Source: Janibacter anophelis NBRC 107843 (GTDB lineage: Bacteria; Actinomycetota; Actinomycetes; Actinomycetales; Dermatophilaceae). Taken from it: a stretch of DNA of 64,000 nt. The position numbers were made by a program, and so were the translations under genes. Within the stretch, counting starts at the first letter, position 1. Each line of letters begins with the position of its first letter. Shown here piece by piece: positions 48,709 to 57,182 of the stretch. The stretch spans positions 39,139 through 103,138 of the forward strand of contig NZ_BCSQ01000002.1 of assembly GCF_001570945.1 (NCBI RefSeq), given 5' to 3'. The notes under the pieces were generated by a model, which saw nothing but the letters and a program-made list of their open reading frames with translations, searched no databases and had not been told where the DNA came from.

Positions 48709-51700
48709 ATGGACAACGATCTTTGGCGGTTCGAGGCAGCCGATGCCGTCGAGGCCGCGCGCGAGGTCGTTCACCACGACCCGGACACGCCGTGGGAACG
48801 GATCCCAGTGCCAGCGGACGCCAATGCAGCATCGGCCAGCCTTGCTGCACTGGCGGAGGAGTTCCAGAAACTGCCCCCGAGCATCCGCGGTGCGCTCGGA
48901 CGCGCAACGGGCAACGCGGCACAGCTGTCCGACGACCGGCTGCAAGGTCTCGCAGAGTTGCTGCAGAACGCCGACGACGAGGGTGCTGACGAGGCTTACT
49001 TCTTGGTCGATGACGATCGGCTGCTCTTCGGGCACAACGGAAGCGACTTCACGCTGCCTGACGTGTGGGGTCTCACGATCCCCTGGCTCAGCGAGAAGAC
49101 GAGCCAGGCCGAGAAGCTCGGCCGATTCGGCATCGGCCTCAAGACTCTGCAGGCGCTCTCGGAGACGCTGGAGGGCCACAACGGCCACTTCCATCTCAGC
49201 CTTGGCCGAAGCTCGCTGCGGGCGGCCGACGCGGATCTAGGCTGGCGGAACAGGCCGAAGGCGGCAACCACCGTATTCGTCGTGCCCTTTCAGCACGCGG
49301 CGACCACGGAATCTGAAGTAGCCGACTGGCTCCAGTCGTGGAGCGATGCCGGGCTGCTCTTTCTGAGCTCCCTCCGCTCGGTGACCCTCGTGGACGTGCA
49401 CGGGGAGCCCGTTACACAAGTAGGCGTCTCAGTGGGCGACCCGGAAGTCATCGAGCTGGCTGGAGGCCGCGCAGTCCGCACCTCCGTTACGGCCGGCGAT
49501 GGCCAGACTTGGCTGCGCTACTCACGAAACGCCAATAGCCCTGCCGGTCACCGCGCAGGCAAGTCCCACCAAGACACCACTCCCGTGGGAATAGCGTTCC
49601 CGAGATTCGACGGCGACGCGGGGCACGTACACGTCGGCCTCCCCGTTCGATCACTCGGCGTGCCCTTCCGCTTCGCCGCACAGTTCGATCCACTCGCCAA
49701 CCGTCGGGACCTAGCTGACAGCCAGTGGAACATCGATCTCGTCGGGCTCGTCGCGGATCTGTGGCTCGACGCCACGCTGGACCTTTTCTCCATCGACCCC
49801 AGGAGCGCCTGGGCAGCAGTTCCACTCGAATCCGAGTACGCGGACGACGCCTTCACCGCAAGCCCACTCGACGAAGCAGTCGTGGACCGACTCATGACCG
49901 CCTCGCGGCTCGCGTTCGCAGACAGGGTCCACCTCAAGGGGCGCGGCGGCGACCAACATCCGTTACGAGAACTCGCGTACGAGACTCCGGACCTGACCGG
50001 CATCTTGACGGACGAGGACATAAGCGACCTTGCGGAAACCGCTGATGTCATCACGGCGTTCAATCGCTCTGACGACGACAGGTGGCGCGTCGTAATTGCC
50101 GACCTCAATGAGCTCGGCGCTGCGACACCTGTGCTGGTGGACGTTCGCTCCGCCCTTCCACTCCTCAACGTCGAGGATCGGACAATTGAGTTCGTTGCCG
50201 ACCTGACCGCTGCCGCTGTGGCAGTTGCCACCGCCGATGACGACGAGGACGAGGACGAGGACGACGATCTCGCCGACGAACTCCTCACCTCATCGTGCCT
50301 CGTCCTCACCGACGGCCGGCGGACCAGCCCCGAGGCCGCCACAGGGTTGGACATTCTGCTACCCCAAGAAGCATCCCAACTCTGGTCATCACTCGGTATC
50401 GGCGCCCAGGTACACCCCTCCTACTCGGAGCGTCCCACGTGGCCGGTGATCGCCGAATGGCTGCACGACACGGGAACCCTGCGAAAGACTGCGACGGACG
50501 CAGACGCACTCCGAGTCCTCTCCAACGCAGGGCGCAGCGACGTCGAGCTAGCTGAGCCGCTGACCGACGACCAGGCGAACGGGCTCCGCGCCGCCCTTGA
50601 ATCCGTCGAGGAGTCGGCTCGCCCCGCGCTCGCCGAAGGAATCGGACGCGCAATACGACTTGAGGCAACCGTTTACGACGCCAACGGGAAGCGCACGCAG
50701 GTATTTGCCCGGCCTGCCGACTCCTACTTCATCGAGAAGGAGCGGAACAGCTGGTCGAACGCCGCCAAGAAGACACCCGGGCTCGTCTGGCTCCACCGAC
50801 GCTATTCAGACGCCTTGCGTGCACCATCCGGCCGCACCGGAATCGGCACGCAACGGCTGTTCCGGCTCTTGGGTGCCGAAAACCTCCCGCGTCTGGAGCG
50901 CTTCCCCGACAACAGCCTCTACTACAAGCAGTACGCGTACTACACGTCCGGCCTGTGGAAGGGCGCACCGGGCTCACCGATTCGGCGCACGCGGCAAATG
51001 AACGAGGTCGGGGCACAGTGCACGCTCGACGACCATGTCGCTCCCGACCTTGAGAAAGTGCTCGCCGACATCGCAGCCGTGAGAAACGGCCAGCAGCGTC
51101 GAGAGCGGGCGAATGCCCTTATCGGCTCTCTCACCCGAAGCTGGGACCGCCTCGAACCGTACGCCCGAGTCAACGCCGCGAATCCAGACAACGGTTGGAT
51201 CCACAAGGGTGATGTCGACGCATGGTGGGTTAGCCAAGCGGCATCGATCCCCTGGCTTGGCAACGGCCGAGGCCGACCGACTGCCCCCGGCGAGTTGCGA
51301 GTCAGGACCCTGACCAACGAGGCGATGTACGGCAACGACCCGGCGCTCTACCTCGCAGAGGCATACGACGCACCAGCGCATCGCGAAGTGCTGTCAGCCC
51401 TCGGGGTGAAGGGCAATCCAACTGTTGCGGCACTGATCACCAGAATCGAGGAGATCCGCGCCCTGCACCAGTCGGGACAGCCCCTGAGCCCAGACGGGTC
51501 TGACGGCCACGCGATGACGGTGGAGGAAGCCGCCGATTTCGCCGCCCCGTTTTACCAAGCACTGGCCGCCGAAGTTCACGGCGGAGGCATCCAGCGCGTG
51601 GGCAACATGCAAGCCAGCGTGCTGCGCAGCCGCTTCGATCGCGGTGACGGGCTCATCATCACGAATCACGGCTGGAGACGCACTGCCCTTGCGAGATCGG

Positions 51701-53304
51701 GCCCTCCGATCTTCGGAGACCTGGCCGCGTTCGTCCCGGCTGTCTTGGGCGCGGAGCCGTTGTGGGCCGCGCTGGGCGTGCGGAGCCCGACGGTCGATGA
51801 CGCCAAGGCCGTCATCAAGAAACTGGCAGGAACCCGCGAACTGAGTCCCGACGAGCAGCAGACCATGCTGGAAGCACTACGGATCATGGCTCGGACGCCA
51901 ACGGAACGCCTCGGCCAGCTGCGCCGTCAGCCGGTCTACGTCGGTAGCGGCTGGATGAGCAAGCGGCCCGTCTATGCGGTCGAAAACCCACTTCTCGCCG
52001 AGGCACTCAAGACGAGGGTCGCGATCTGGCAACCAGGCGGGCAACTAACCCAGCTCAAGTCGCTCGTCGAACCACTGGCCCTCACCAAGGTCGACGGTGC
52101 AGACACGCATGTCCTTCACGAGAATTCGGCCATCTACGACGCCGATCTCACCGAAGTCTTCAGACGTGCCGTCCGAAACCTCCAGACTGACTTGACACAG
52201 AGCGCGCCCAAGTCTGCCGAGTCCATCAAGTTCACGTGGGAGGAGCTCGCAGGCTTTCAGGTCGCGGTGCTGCCCGAACTTCGGGCGCAGGTCGCTGTGC
52301 CGGACGGCGCGGCTCATCAAGTGGCGCTATCGGCTTGGCTGGATCTTAGGCGAGCGACGCTCTTCGTCGACTCGCGCGAAGATGTAAGCCGCGCACGGAG
52401 TGGCGGGTATGCAATTGCGTCCATCTTCGAGACGAGTCCGCGGGAAATCGCACATGCGTGGCTCGCGGCCTGGGCTGACGCCGAAGCGGGCGCGCAGGCC
52501 GATCTTGTAGTTTCCGCAGCCGCGCGCGAAGCCGAGGAGAAGCTCCGACGAGAGAAGAGCCAAGCTGCACTGAACTCTCTACCCACCTCCAAGCAGCAGG
52601 CACCCCGCACTGCCCGGAAGGCAAAGAAGGGAGCGACCAGCCAAGGCGCCGCAGACATGCCCTCGCCACTGCAGCCGAAGGCCCGCGTTCTCATCGACCC
52701 CGCCACCTTGGTCATGCAAGACACCGCCGGAGAATTCATCGCCGGCACGCCTCGGGGCGACGTAGACACCGGGCGGTCGGGCGGATCTGGCGCAGCCGGA
52801 TCTGGGAAGCCGAAGTTGAAAGACCCGAACCGAGACAAACCCAAGCAGCCCGGTGGCGGCGGCCGAGGGCCGCTCAACTACACCGCACAGGAGCGCGAGG
52901 ACGCGGGGTTGGAGCTTCTTCGCATGGTCCTCGCTGGCGACGACTGCACATTGACCGATGTCCGACACCAGCCAAATGTGGGGGCCGACGCAGTCGATGA
53001 CCGTGGTCGGTACTACGAACTAAAGGTTCACCAAGGAGCGATCCCGGACACCGTGAAGCTCGAGGACAGCCAGATCCAGCGAGCGATGGCCGCGCCCGAC
53101 GACTTCTTCCTCGTCGTCGTGGGCAATGTGGAGGACGGACAGGGCAACCCTGAGGTCCGGATCATCCACGACCCACTCCACCACCTCACGGTCCAACCCC
53201 AGGGCGCGGTCCACCTCACCGGCGTTCTGTCCGCGGAAGTAGCCAGGGCTTGGACGTTCGAACCAGTGGTCGAGGACGACGCTGAGCCCGCTGACCCGGA
53301 GTAG
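48709..53304 (+). CDS. Giant sacsin-like GHKL ATPase with C-terminal NOV-C/PD-(D/E)XK-like domain
   Basis: A 1531-residue protein (GTG 48691 would add six residues and overlaps the previous stop). Residues 60-170 show a Bergerat ATP fold: ELLQNADDEGA (83-93), FGHNGSDFT in place of the usual DxGxG (107-115), and KLGRFGIGLK (136-145); this is the pattern of sacsin/HSP90-like repeats. Acidic run DDDEDEDEDDD near 508. The middle 900 residues are unrecognised. A Gly/Pro/Lys linker leads to a C-terminal ~110-residue domain with GADAVDDRGRYYELKV (about 1425-1440), the D...ExK layout of PD-(D/E)XK nucleases as in NO VEIN C-terminal/DUF3883 domains. A role in phage or plasmid defence is likely but inferred. 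Confidence 0.82.
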   Translation: MDNDLWRFEAADAVEAAREVVHHDPDTPWERIPVPADANAASASLAALAEEFQKLPPSIRGALGRATGNAAQLSDDRLQGLAELLQNADDEGADEAYFLVDDDRLLFGHNGSDFTLPDVWGLTIPWLSEKTSQAEKLGRFGIGLKTLQALSETLEGHNGHFHLSLGRSSLRAADADLGWRNRPKAATTVFVVPFQHAATTESEVADWLQSWSDAGLLFLSSLRSVTLVDVHGEPVTQVGVSVGDPEVIELAGGRAVRTSVTAGDGQTWLRYSRNANSPAGHRAGKSHQDTTPVGIAFPRFDGDAGHVHVGLPVRSLGVPFRFAAQFDPLANRRDLADSQWNIDLVGLVADLWLDATLDLFSIDPRSAWAAVPLESEYADDAFTASPLDEAVVDRLMTASRLAFADRVHLKGRGGDQHPLRELAYETPDLTGILTDEDISDLAETADVITAFNRSDDDRWRVVIADLNELGAATPVLVDVRSALPLLNVEDRTIEFVADLTAAAVAVATADDDEDEDEDDDLADELLTSSCLVLTDGRRTSPEAATGLDILLPQEASQLWSSLGIGAQVHPSYSERPTWPVIAEWLHDTGTLRKTATDADALRVLSNAGRSDVELAEPLTDDQANGLRAALESVEESARPALAEGIGRAIRLEATVYDANGKRTQVFARPADSYFIEKERNSWSNAAKKTPGLVWLHRRYSDALRAPSGRTGIGTQRLFRLLGAENLPRLERFPDNSLYYKQYAYYTSGLWKGAPGSPIRRTRQMNEVGAQCTLDDHVAPDLEKVLADIAAVRNGQQRRERANALIGSLTRSWDRLEPYARVNAANPDNGWIHKGDVDAWWVSQAASIPWLGNGRGRPTAPGELRVRTLTNEAMYGNDPALYLAEAYDAPAHREVLSALGVKGNPTVAALITRIEEIRALHQSGQPLSPDGSDGHAMTVEEAADFAAPFYQALAAEVHGGGIQRVGNMQASVLRSRFDRGDGLIITNHGWRRTALARSGPPIFGDLAAFVPAVLGAEPLWAALGVRSPTVDDAKAVIKKLAGTRELSPDEQQTMLEALRIMARTPTERLGQLRRQPVYVGSGWMSKRPVYAVENPLLAEALKTRVAIWQPGGQLTQLKSLVEPLALTKVDGADTHVLHENSAIYDADLTEVFRRAVRNLQTDLTQSAPKSAESIKFTWEELAGFQVAVLPELRAQVAVPDGAAHQVALSAWLDLRRATLFVDSREDVSRARSGGYAIASIFETSPREIAHAWLAAWADAEAGAQADLVVSAAAREAEEKLRREKSQAALNSLPTSKQQAPRTARKAKKGATSQGAADMPSPLQPKARVLIDPATLVMQDTAGEFIAGTPRGDVDTGRSGGSGAAGSGKPKLKDPNRDKPKQPGGGGRGPLNYTAQEREDAGLELLRMVLAGDDCTLTDVRHQPNVGADAVDDRGRYYELKVHQGAIPDTVKLEDSQIQRAMAAPDDFFLVVVGNVEDGQGNPEVRIIHDPLHHLTVQPQGAVHLTGVLSAEVARAWTFEPVVEDDAEPADPE

Positions 53305-53371
53305 CTCACTCTCAGTCAACAGATCTAGGTCGCGGTGGTGCGAGGTTGATCGATGTGCGAAAATCCAACAC

Positions 53372-54496
53372 GTGGACAAGTTGATGCTGGGCCAGAGGCT
53401 TTCCGAGGCCCGCGATCTCGCGGGCATGACTCAGGAGAGCGTCGCGTGTGCCGTCGGCCTTGACCGGACCGCCATCGTCCTGCTTGAGAAGGGCGAGCGC
53501 AATCTCAAGGTGCCTGAACTGGTTCAGATCGCTCAGGTTCTCGGGCGACCGCTCTCGTACTTCGTCGAGCCACCTGTGCCAGCTGCAGTCAGCCGTCGAT
53601 CCGCGCCGCATGCTGCGCATGACTCGACCCGTGCTCTGGACGCCGAGATCGACCAGTTCGCGTCCGATTTGCGCGGTCTAATGGCACTGGCATTGCTTGA
53701 GCCAGTCCGTCGCGATGAGAGTGCTCGCGTCCCTCGAACGCACGCTGAGGCCGAAAGTGCTGCCGCCTCGTTCCGGGGAAAGGCAGGGCTCAGTTCTGAG
53801 CCAATTGCCGATCTTGGCCGCCTTTGCGAAAGGTTCGGACTCCACACCTTCGCTGCGCCCCTCGGCGAGTCTGGTCCCGACGGAGGCTGTGTTGCAGTAG
53901 ACGCAGAGGGTGGTGCATTGGGCGCCGCGGTCATCAACGGGCACGCCGGGTCCGGCCGACGCCGGATGACGCTGGCACATGAACTGGGCCATTGGCTGTT
54001 CGGCGATGCGTATGACACGGAAGCTTCGCTTGATAGCGAACAGATGATCAACTCGTTCTCCATCCACTTCCTCGCTCCCCGCGCTGGGATCACCAAGGTT
54101 TGGTCAGAGCACACTGAGTGGCCGCTTCGAGACCGGGCACTGGCAGTTGGCGTTGCCTTCCGACTGAGTTGGTCGGCGGCAATCTCTCAGCTTCGGAATG
54201 TTGGTCTCATCTCGCACGAAGAGCGCGATCGGCTCAGCGCAAACGAGCCCAGGTCTGGCGACTACTTGCGTCTGGGGTTGTCATGGAGTGACGAGCTAGA
54301 AGCCCGGTACCTCTCGCCAGGCTTCGTCGCCGCATGCCTGACGGGCTACTCCTCCTCCAAACTCACCGAGTCACGCGTGCTTGAGCTCCTGCGAGGGATG
54401 CTCACTGTCGACGACCTACCTGCAATGGACACGTCGTCAATGGACGGACTCCGCCGGTCTTTCGAGGGCCACACCGGCTCAGGATCGGATGCCTGA
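53372..54496 (+). CDS. XRE HTH and ImmA/IrrE metallopeptidase fusion
   Basis: A 374-residue protein: Cro/C1 HTH at residues 5-60 (AGMTQESVACAVGLDRTAIV), linker, then an ImmA/IrrE-type peptidase with zinc motif HELGHWLFGD near residue 200 and a helical tail. ImmA-like enzymes cleave partner repressors, and XRE-ImmA fusions commonly act as antitoxin or stress-responsive regulator. It begins with GTG and overlaps the PIN gene by 8 bases, so the two form a unit. Confidence 0.88.
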   Translation: MDKLMLGQRLSEARDLAGMTQESVACAVGLDRTAIVLLEKGERNLKVPELVQIAQVLGRPLSYFVEPPVPAAVSRRSAPHAAHDSTRALDAEIDQFASDLRGLMALALLEPVRRDESARVPRTHAEAESAAASFRGKAGLSSEPIADLGRLCERFGLHTFAAPLGESGPDGGCVAVDAEGGALGAAVINGHAGSGRRRMTLAHELGHWLFGDAYDTEASLDSEQMINSFSIHFLAPRAGITKVWSEHTEWPLRDRALAVGVAFRLSWSAAISQLRNVGLISHEERDRLSANEPRSGDYLRLGLSWSDELEARYLSPGFVAACLTGYSSSKLTESRVLELLRGMLTVDDLPAMDTSSMDGLRRSFEGHTGSGSDA

Positions 54497-55040
54497 CCTG
54501 ACGACGTGGGTCACTGACACCAGCGTCTACACCCACCTATGTCGTGCCGGGCACGCCGAGATTCTTGAGCGCTTGGCGCCGGGCCGCGTGATTGTCGTGC
54601 CCGACGACGTCAACACAGAGATCCAGGCCGGGCGCATGCAGTACAACGGGATACCGGACCCTGCTTCGACGTCTTGGGCACAAACGACCGTTCTCACGGA
54701 GGACGAAGTGTTTACGCAGCTCATCGTCAAGGCGGCGCTTGGCGGCGGTCCCACCCAACACTTGGGCGAGAGCGCGGTCATCGCATGCGCCAAGCACCGC
54801 GGCATCACGGCGCTGATCGATGACAAGCGCGCGATCGCCCAGGCAGACCTGCACGGCGTTCAGAGCCACGACACCCTCTGGCTCGTGATCGAAGCTCACT
54901 GGGCCCTCCCGGACGTCGACCGAGCACTGGCGATACAGATCGTTGACGACCTCCTGGCCACCGACATGTTCTTGCCGATCACCTCTGGCGAGAGCCTGTT
55001 CTCGTGGGCGTACGAGAGGGGATACCTCCCCCATGAGTAG
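54489..55040 (+). CDS. PIN-domain protein, probable toxin RNase
   Basis: A 183-residue protein with the four-acid PIN layout: Asp10 (VTDTSVYTHL), Glu44 (DDVNTEI), Glu94 (GESAVIA) and Asp111/112 (ALIDDKRAI). PIN proteins cut RNA in a Mg-dependent way. Overlap with the XRE-ImmA gene and its place at the island edge suggest a toxin-antitoxin or addiction pair that stabilises the island; alternatively a defence effector. It ends 8 bases before the right-end repeats. Confidence 0.85.
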   Translation: MPDLTTWVTDTSVYTHLCRAGHAEILERLAPGRVIVVPDDVNTEIQAGRMQYNGIPDPASTSWAQTTVLTEDEVFTQLIVKAALGGGPTQHLGESAVIACAKHRGITALIDDKRAIAQADLHGVQSHDTLWLVIEAHWALPDVDRALAIQIVDDLLATDMFLPITSGESLFSWAYERGYLPHE

Positions 55041-55048
55041 GCCGGCCA

Positions 55049-55074
55049 AGTGATGCACCGGAGTGATGCACGAA
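55049..55074 (+). repeat. Right-end GTGATGCAC doublet
   Basis: AGTGATGCACCGG (55049-55061) is followed directly by AGTGATGCACGAA (55062-55074). The second copy equals the 13-mer found twice at the left end, and the 13-base phasing is the same. GTGATGCAC is seen only at the two ends of the island in this window. The doublet lies 112 bases inside the attR-like core. Confidence 0.85.
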
Positions 55075-55186
55075 GCGCCGGAAACGGTGTCCAACGGCGG
55101 CACGCCATGGCCCCACCCGAACCGGGATCAGGCCGCTGACCTGCGGTTTCGCAGATTTTCGTCGACAGCCGCCAACCGGGGAACCT

Positions 55187-55205
55187 CGTGGCACCAGTGG
55201 CACGC
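55187..55205 (+). repeat. attR-like core (right junction of island)
   Basis: Second copy of CGTGGCACCAGTGGCACGC, in direct orientation to 39460-39478. To its left is island sequence (including a hairpin CTGCG-GTTT-CGCAG at 55142-55155); to its right is the native 5' end of yyaL. It again encodes CHWCH on the minus strand. Confidence 0.75.
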
Positions 55206-55349
55206 CGCGTACCCGACGGACAAGAAGATCGGCACGTCCCGCCGCCGCGCCTCGTCGAAGGCGTCCTGCCCCCACTCCCACCAGTCGACCGGGTTGTCGG
55301 CGTGCTGGCGCAGGTAGGGGGAGAGGCTGTCGGCGAGTCGGTTGCCCAT
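55187..55349 (-). pseudogene. yyaL: Displaced native 5' end of yyaL
   Basis: Reading leftwards from ATG 55349, 54 codons match the N terminus of YyaL ([31 protein letters not shown]) and then homology stops at the CHWCH codons. The frame runs on into 19 island codons (to 55128). Codon use is GC-rich like the core genome, unlike the replacement 5' end at 39473-39622. It is the orphaned start of the split gene and may still carry the native promoter. A 73-residue peptide from it would be non-functional. Confidence 0.88.
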
Positions 55350-55706
55350 GGGTCCACGGTCTCACCGACGGAACGAAGGGGGTGACCCCGGCGGCGTTGA
55401 TGTCACCCGGCGTCGTTGATGGCGCCTGGTTGCCCGGAGAGGGGAACCGGGTGACACCAACGCCACCAGGCGAAGTCGGGCACCCAGGCACGTCGGCCGG
55501 CCCGGCTGTGGAGAACTCCGGCGCCCGGATCGCGATCCAGGCCACGATGTGGGGCATGCATCCGATCATCCGGGCCGCGCTCGATGCGGGGCGTGGCACG
55601 GCCACCGGGGTCAATCTGCTCAGGCATGAGCAAGCCGCGGTGACGTCGAGCGCGCCCTCGGAGGGCATGAGGGAGGAAGCCAGCGCGGCAACGGAGCCAC
55701 GTTGAG
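55350..55706. other. Intergenic region with a long imperfect hairpin
   Basis: No gene is convincing here. The arms GCGTTGATGTCACCCGG (55394-55410) and CCGGGTGACACCAACGC (55447-55463) form a 17-bp inverted repeat with one mismatch; a related GTTGATGGCGCCTGG lies in the loop. The 19-mer AACCGGGTGACACCAACGC (55445-55463) recurs with one change at 62786-62804. A core-type CCCCCTTCG copy (minus strand) lies at 55374-55382. Confidence 0.6.
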
Positions 55707-55955
55707 TCATGTCGGATCCGTTGACGGCGACCCTTCAAGTGCCGACAGACAGAAGTCGTCGTTCAGCTTGATGACGAGTGCCACCATGAGCCTAAGCGCC
55801 GTGATGTAGGCGTGGAAGTGGGCGTCTTCGCCCTCCCCGTTGGCCTGTGACCCGTGGAGATACTTGTTCCTCAGCTCCGGCCCATTACTGAAATCAACCT
55901 TGTTGAGAAAGTAGTTGAAGTACTCCGCCTCCGCTTCCGTGACAGGGAGGTCCTC
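55707..55955 (-). pseudogene. C-terminal remnant of a HEPN-like protein
   Basis: About 80 residues ending in a helical segment (HFHAYITALRLMVALVIKLN) preceded by LRNKYLHGSQ. The RNKYLH pattern fits the R-x4-H motif of HEPN RNases, and the final two helices resemble the C terminus of large HEPN proteins linked to phage defence. The upstream part is missing: a GTG could open a 98-residue frame at 56003, but its first codons are the stem of a terminator hairpin. Probably a decayed gene end. Confidence 0.5.
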
Positions 55956-55994
55956 GTTGGCCGTGGAGCTCCTGCGCAGCGCTCCACGGCCAAC
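55956..55994 (-). terminator. Terminator of the beta-lactamase-fold gene
   Basis: GTTGGCCGTGGAGC (55956-55969) pairs perfectly with GCTCCACGGCCAAC (55981-55994) around an 11-base loop. It starts 12 bases after the stop of the minus-strand hydrolase gene, the normal place for an intrinsic terminator. There is no U tract. Confidence 0.75.
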
Positions 55995-56006
55995 GGGGTC
56001 CACTAG

Positions 56007-57182
56007 TTACAGCGCGGCGTACAGGGCCTCCTCGAACTCGTTATACGTGCGCCAGGCGTCATCACGCGTGATGAAGGGCAGCGAGTTCGTGTAGATGGAA
56101 GCGCAGATGCCCGTCGCGCGGTCGACCCAGAAATGCGTGTTGAACAGGCCTGCCCAAGCGCCCGAGCCGGCTCGCCGGCGGCTGGGGACGTCCTCGGTGT
56201 TGATCATCAGGCCGTAGCCCCAGGTCCAGCCGGGCCCTGCGTAGAGCGTGTCGGTGATGCCCGGGTCGGCCGTCGGGATCTCTTCGGGGAAGGGGATGCC
56301 GCGCAGCTGGTCGCTGAATGCCTCGTCGACCGTCTCCTGCCGCAGGATGCGCACCCCGTCGAGCTCGCCGCCGCGGAGGAGTGCCTGCTCGAAGCGGATG
56401 TAGTCACGCGGGGTGGAGTACAGGCCATGGCCTCCGGCCCACCAGTCGGGCTCCTGGTTGAGGATCTCGCCAGCCGAGGTCCAGCCACCGTCCTCCCCGG
56501 GTACGTGCACGGTCACGGCGTTGGAGGTCCGGTCGGGGTCCAGGCGGAACATCGTGTCGTCCATCCCGAGGGGTCCCGTGACGTGCTCCTTGACGACGAC
56601 GTCCAGACCGGCGCCGGCGACCGCTTCGACGACCCGGCCGAGCCAGTCCGTGTTGATGCCGTAGACGAACTGGGTGCCGGGGTCAGCCGTCATGGGCGCC
56701 TTGAAGGCATCCATCGAGCCCGGTACGACGTTGGGGGTGCCGGTCGCGGCCTCGAAGCGCACCAGGTCCTCGTTCCAGAACCAGTAGCCGAGTCCGCTCG
56801 TGTGGGTGACCAGCTGGTGGACGGTGGCCTTCGAGGCGGGGGCACGCAGCCGGGGCGTGTCACCGTCCCAGCCGTCGAGGACCTGCACGTCGGCGAACTC
56901 GGGGACGTACTCCTCGACCGGTGCGTCGAAGTCGAGCTCACCGCGCTCGCGCTGTTGAAGAGCAGTCGTGGTGGCCACCATCTTCGTCATCGACATGATC
57001 CTGAACTGCGTTGAGGTGGTTACCGGGTCCTCGGACTCCCCGGCAATGCGGACGCCGGCACCTCCCTCGTAGAACACGCCGTCGGCGTCGGCGGCGATCG
57101 CCGCGACGTGCGGCACTGCGCCCCGTTTGACGGCCGCCGTCAGCACTGCGTCGATCGCTGCGGAATCGATGGATCTGCCCAT
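56007..57182 (-). CDS. Serine hydrolase, beta-lactamase/esterase fold
   Basis: A 391-residue class C beta-lactamase-like hydrolase without a signal peptide. Active-site motifs: S-x-x-K in MSMTKMVATT, Tyr in VYGINTDWLG, and the HGG-like GGHGLYST. Such EstB-type enzymes usually hydrolyse esters or amides rather than antibiotics; clinical resistance should not be inferred. ATG 57182 has AGGAGGAG upstream. It is divergent from an HSL esterase with a 241-base spacer, and both are probably governed by the PucR-like gene at 58404. Confidence 0.88.
   Translation of the reverse strand: MGRSIDSAAIDAVLTAAVKRGAVPHVAAIAADADGVFYEGGAGVRIAGESEDPVTTSTQFRIMSMTKMVATTTALQQRERGELDFDAPVEEYVPEFADVQVLDGWDGDTPRLRAPASKATVHQLVTHTSGLGYWFWNEDLVRFEAATGTPNVVPGSMDAFKAPMTADPGTQFVYGINTDWLGRVVEAVAGAGLDVVVKEHVTGPLGMDDTMFRLDPDRTSNAVTVHVPGEDGGWTSAGEILNQEPDWWAGGHGLYSTPRDYIRFEQALLRGGELDGVRILRQETVDEAFSDQLRGIPFPEEIPTADPGITDTLYAGPGWTWGYGLMINTEDVPSRRRAGSGAWAGLFNTHFWVDRATGICASIYTNSLPFITRDDAWRTYNEFEEALYAAL

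Larger units (their letters stand above)
39460..55205. mobile_element. 15.7-kb genomic island inserted in yyaL
   Basis: The island is bounded by 19-bp direct repeats in yyaL. Outside the left repeat is the native 3' part of yyaL; outside the right repeat is the native 5' part. Inside the left end a replacement yyaL 5' end restores the gene. Both ends carry tandem GTGATGCAC-containing 13-mers. Content: hsdR fragment, SIR2 protein, MobF relaxase, XRE regulator, excisionase-like HTH proteins, GHKL ATPase/nuclease, XRE-ImmA plus PIN. GC is lower than in flanks, and the CCCCCTTCG signature of the core is absent. No integrase or conjugative secretion genes are present, so it is mobilisable at most, or decayed. 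Confidence 0.85.

Noticed and set aside
55382..55705. 107-codon open frame right of the island
   Set aside because: Composition is that of a chance frame in GC-rich DNA, and it spans the long inverted repeat at 55394-55463.
56007..57182. Beta-lactam resistance determinant
   Set aside because: Motifs fit EstB-like esterases and no signal peptide is present; resistance is unlikely.
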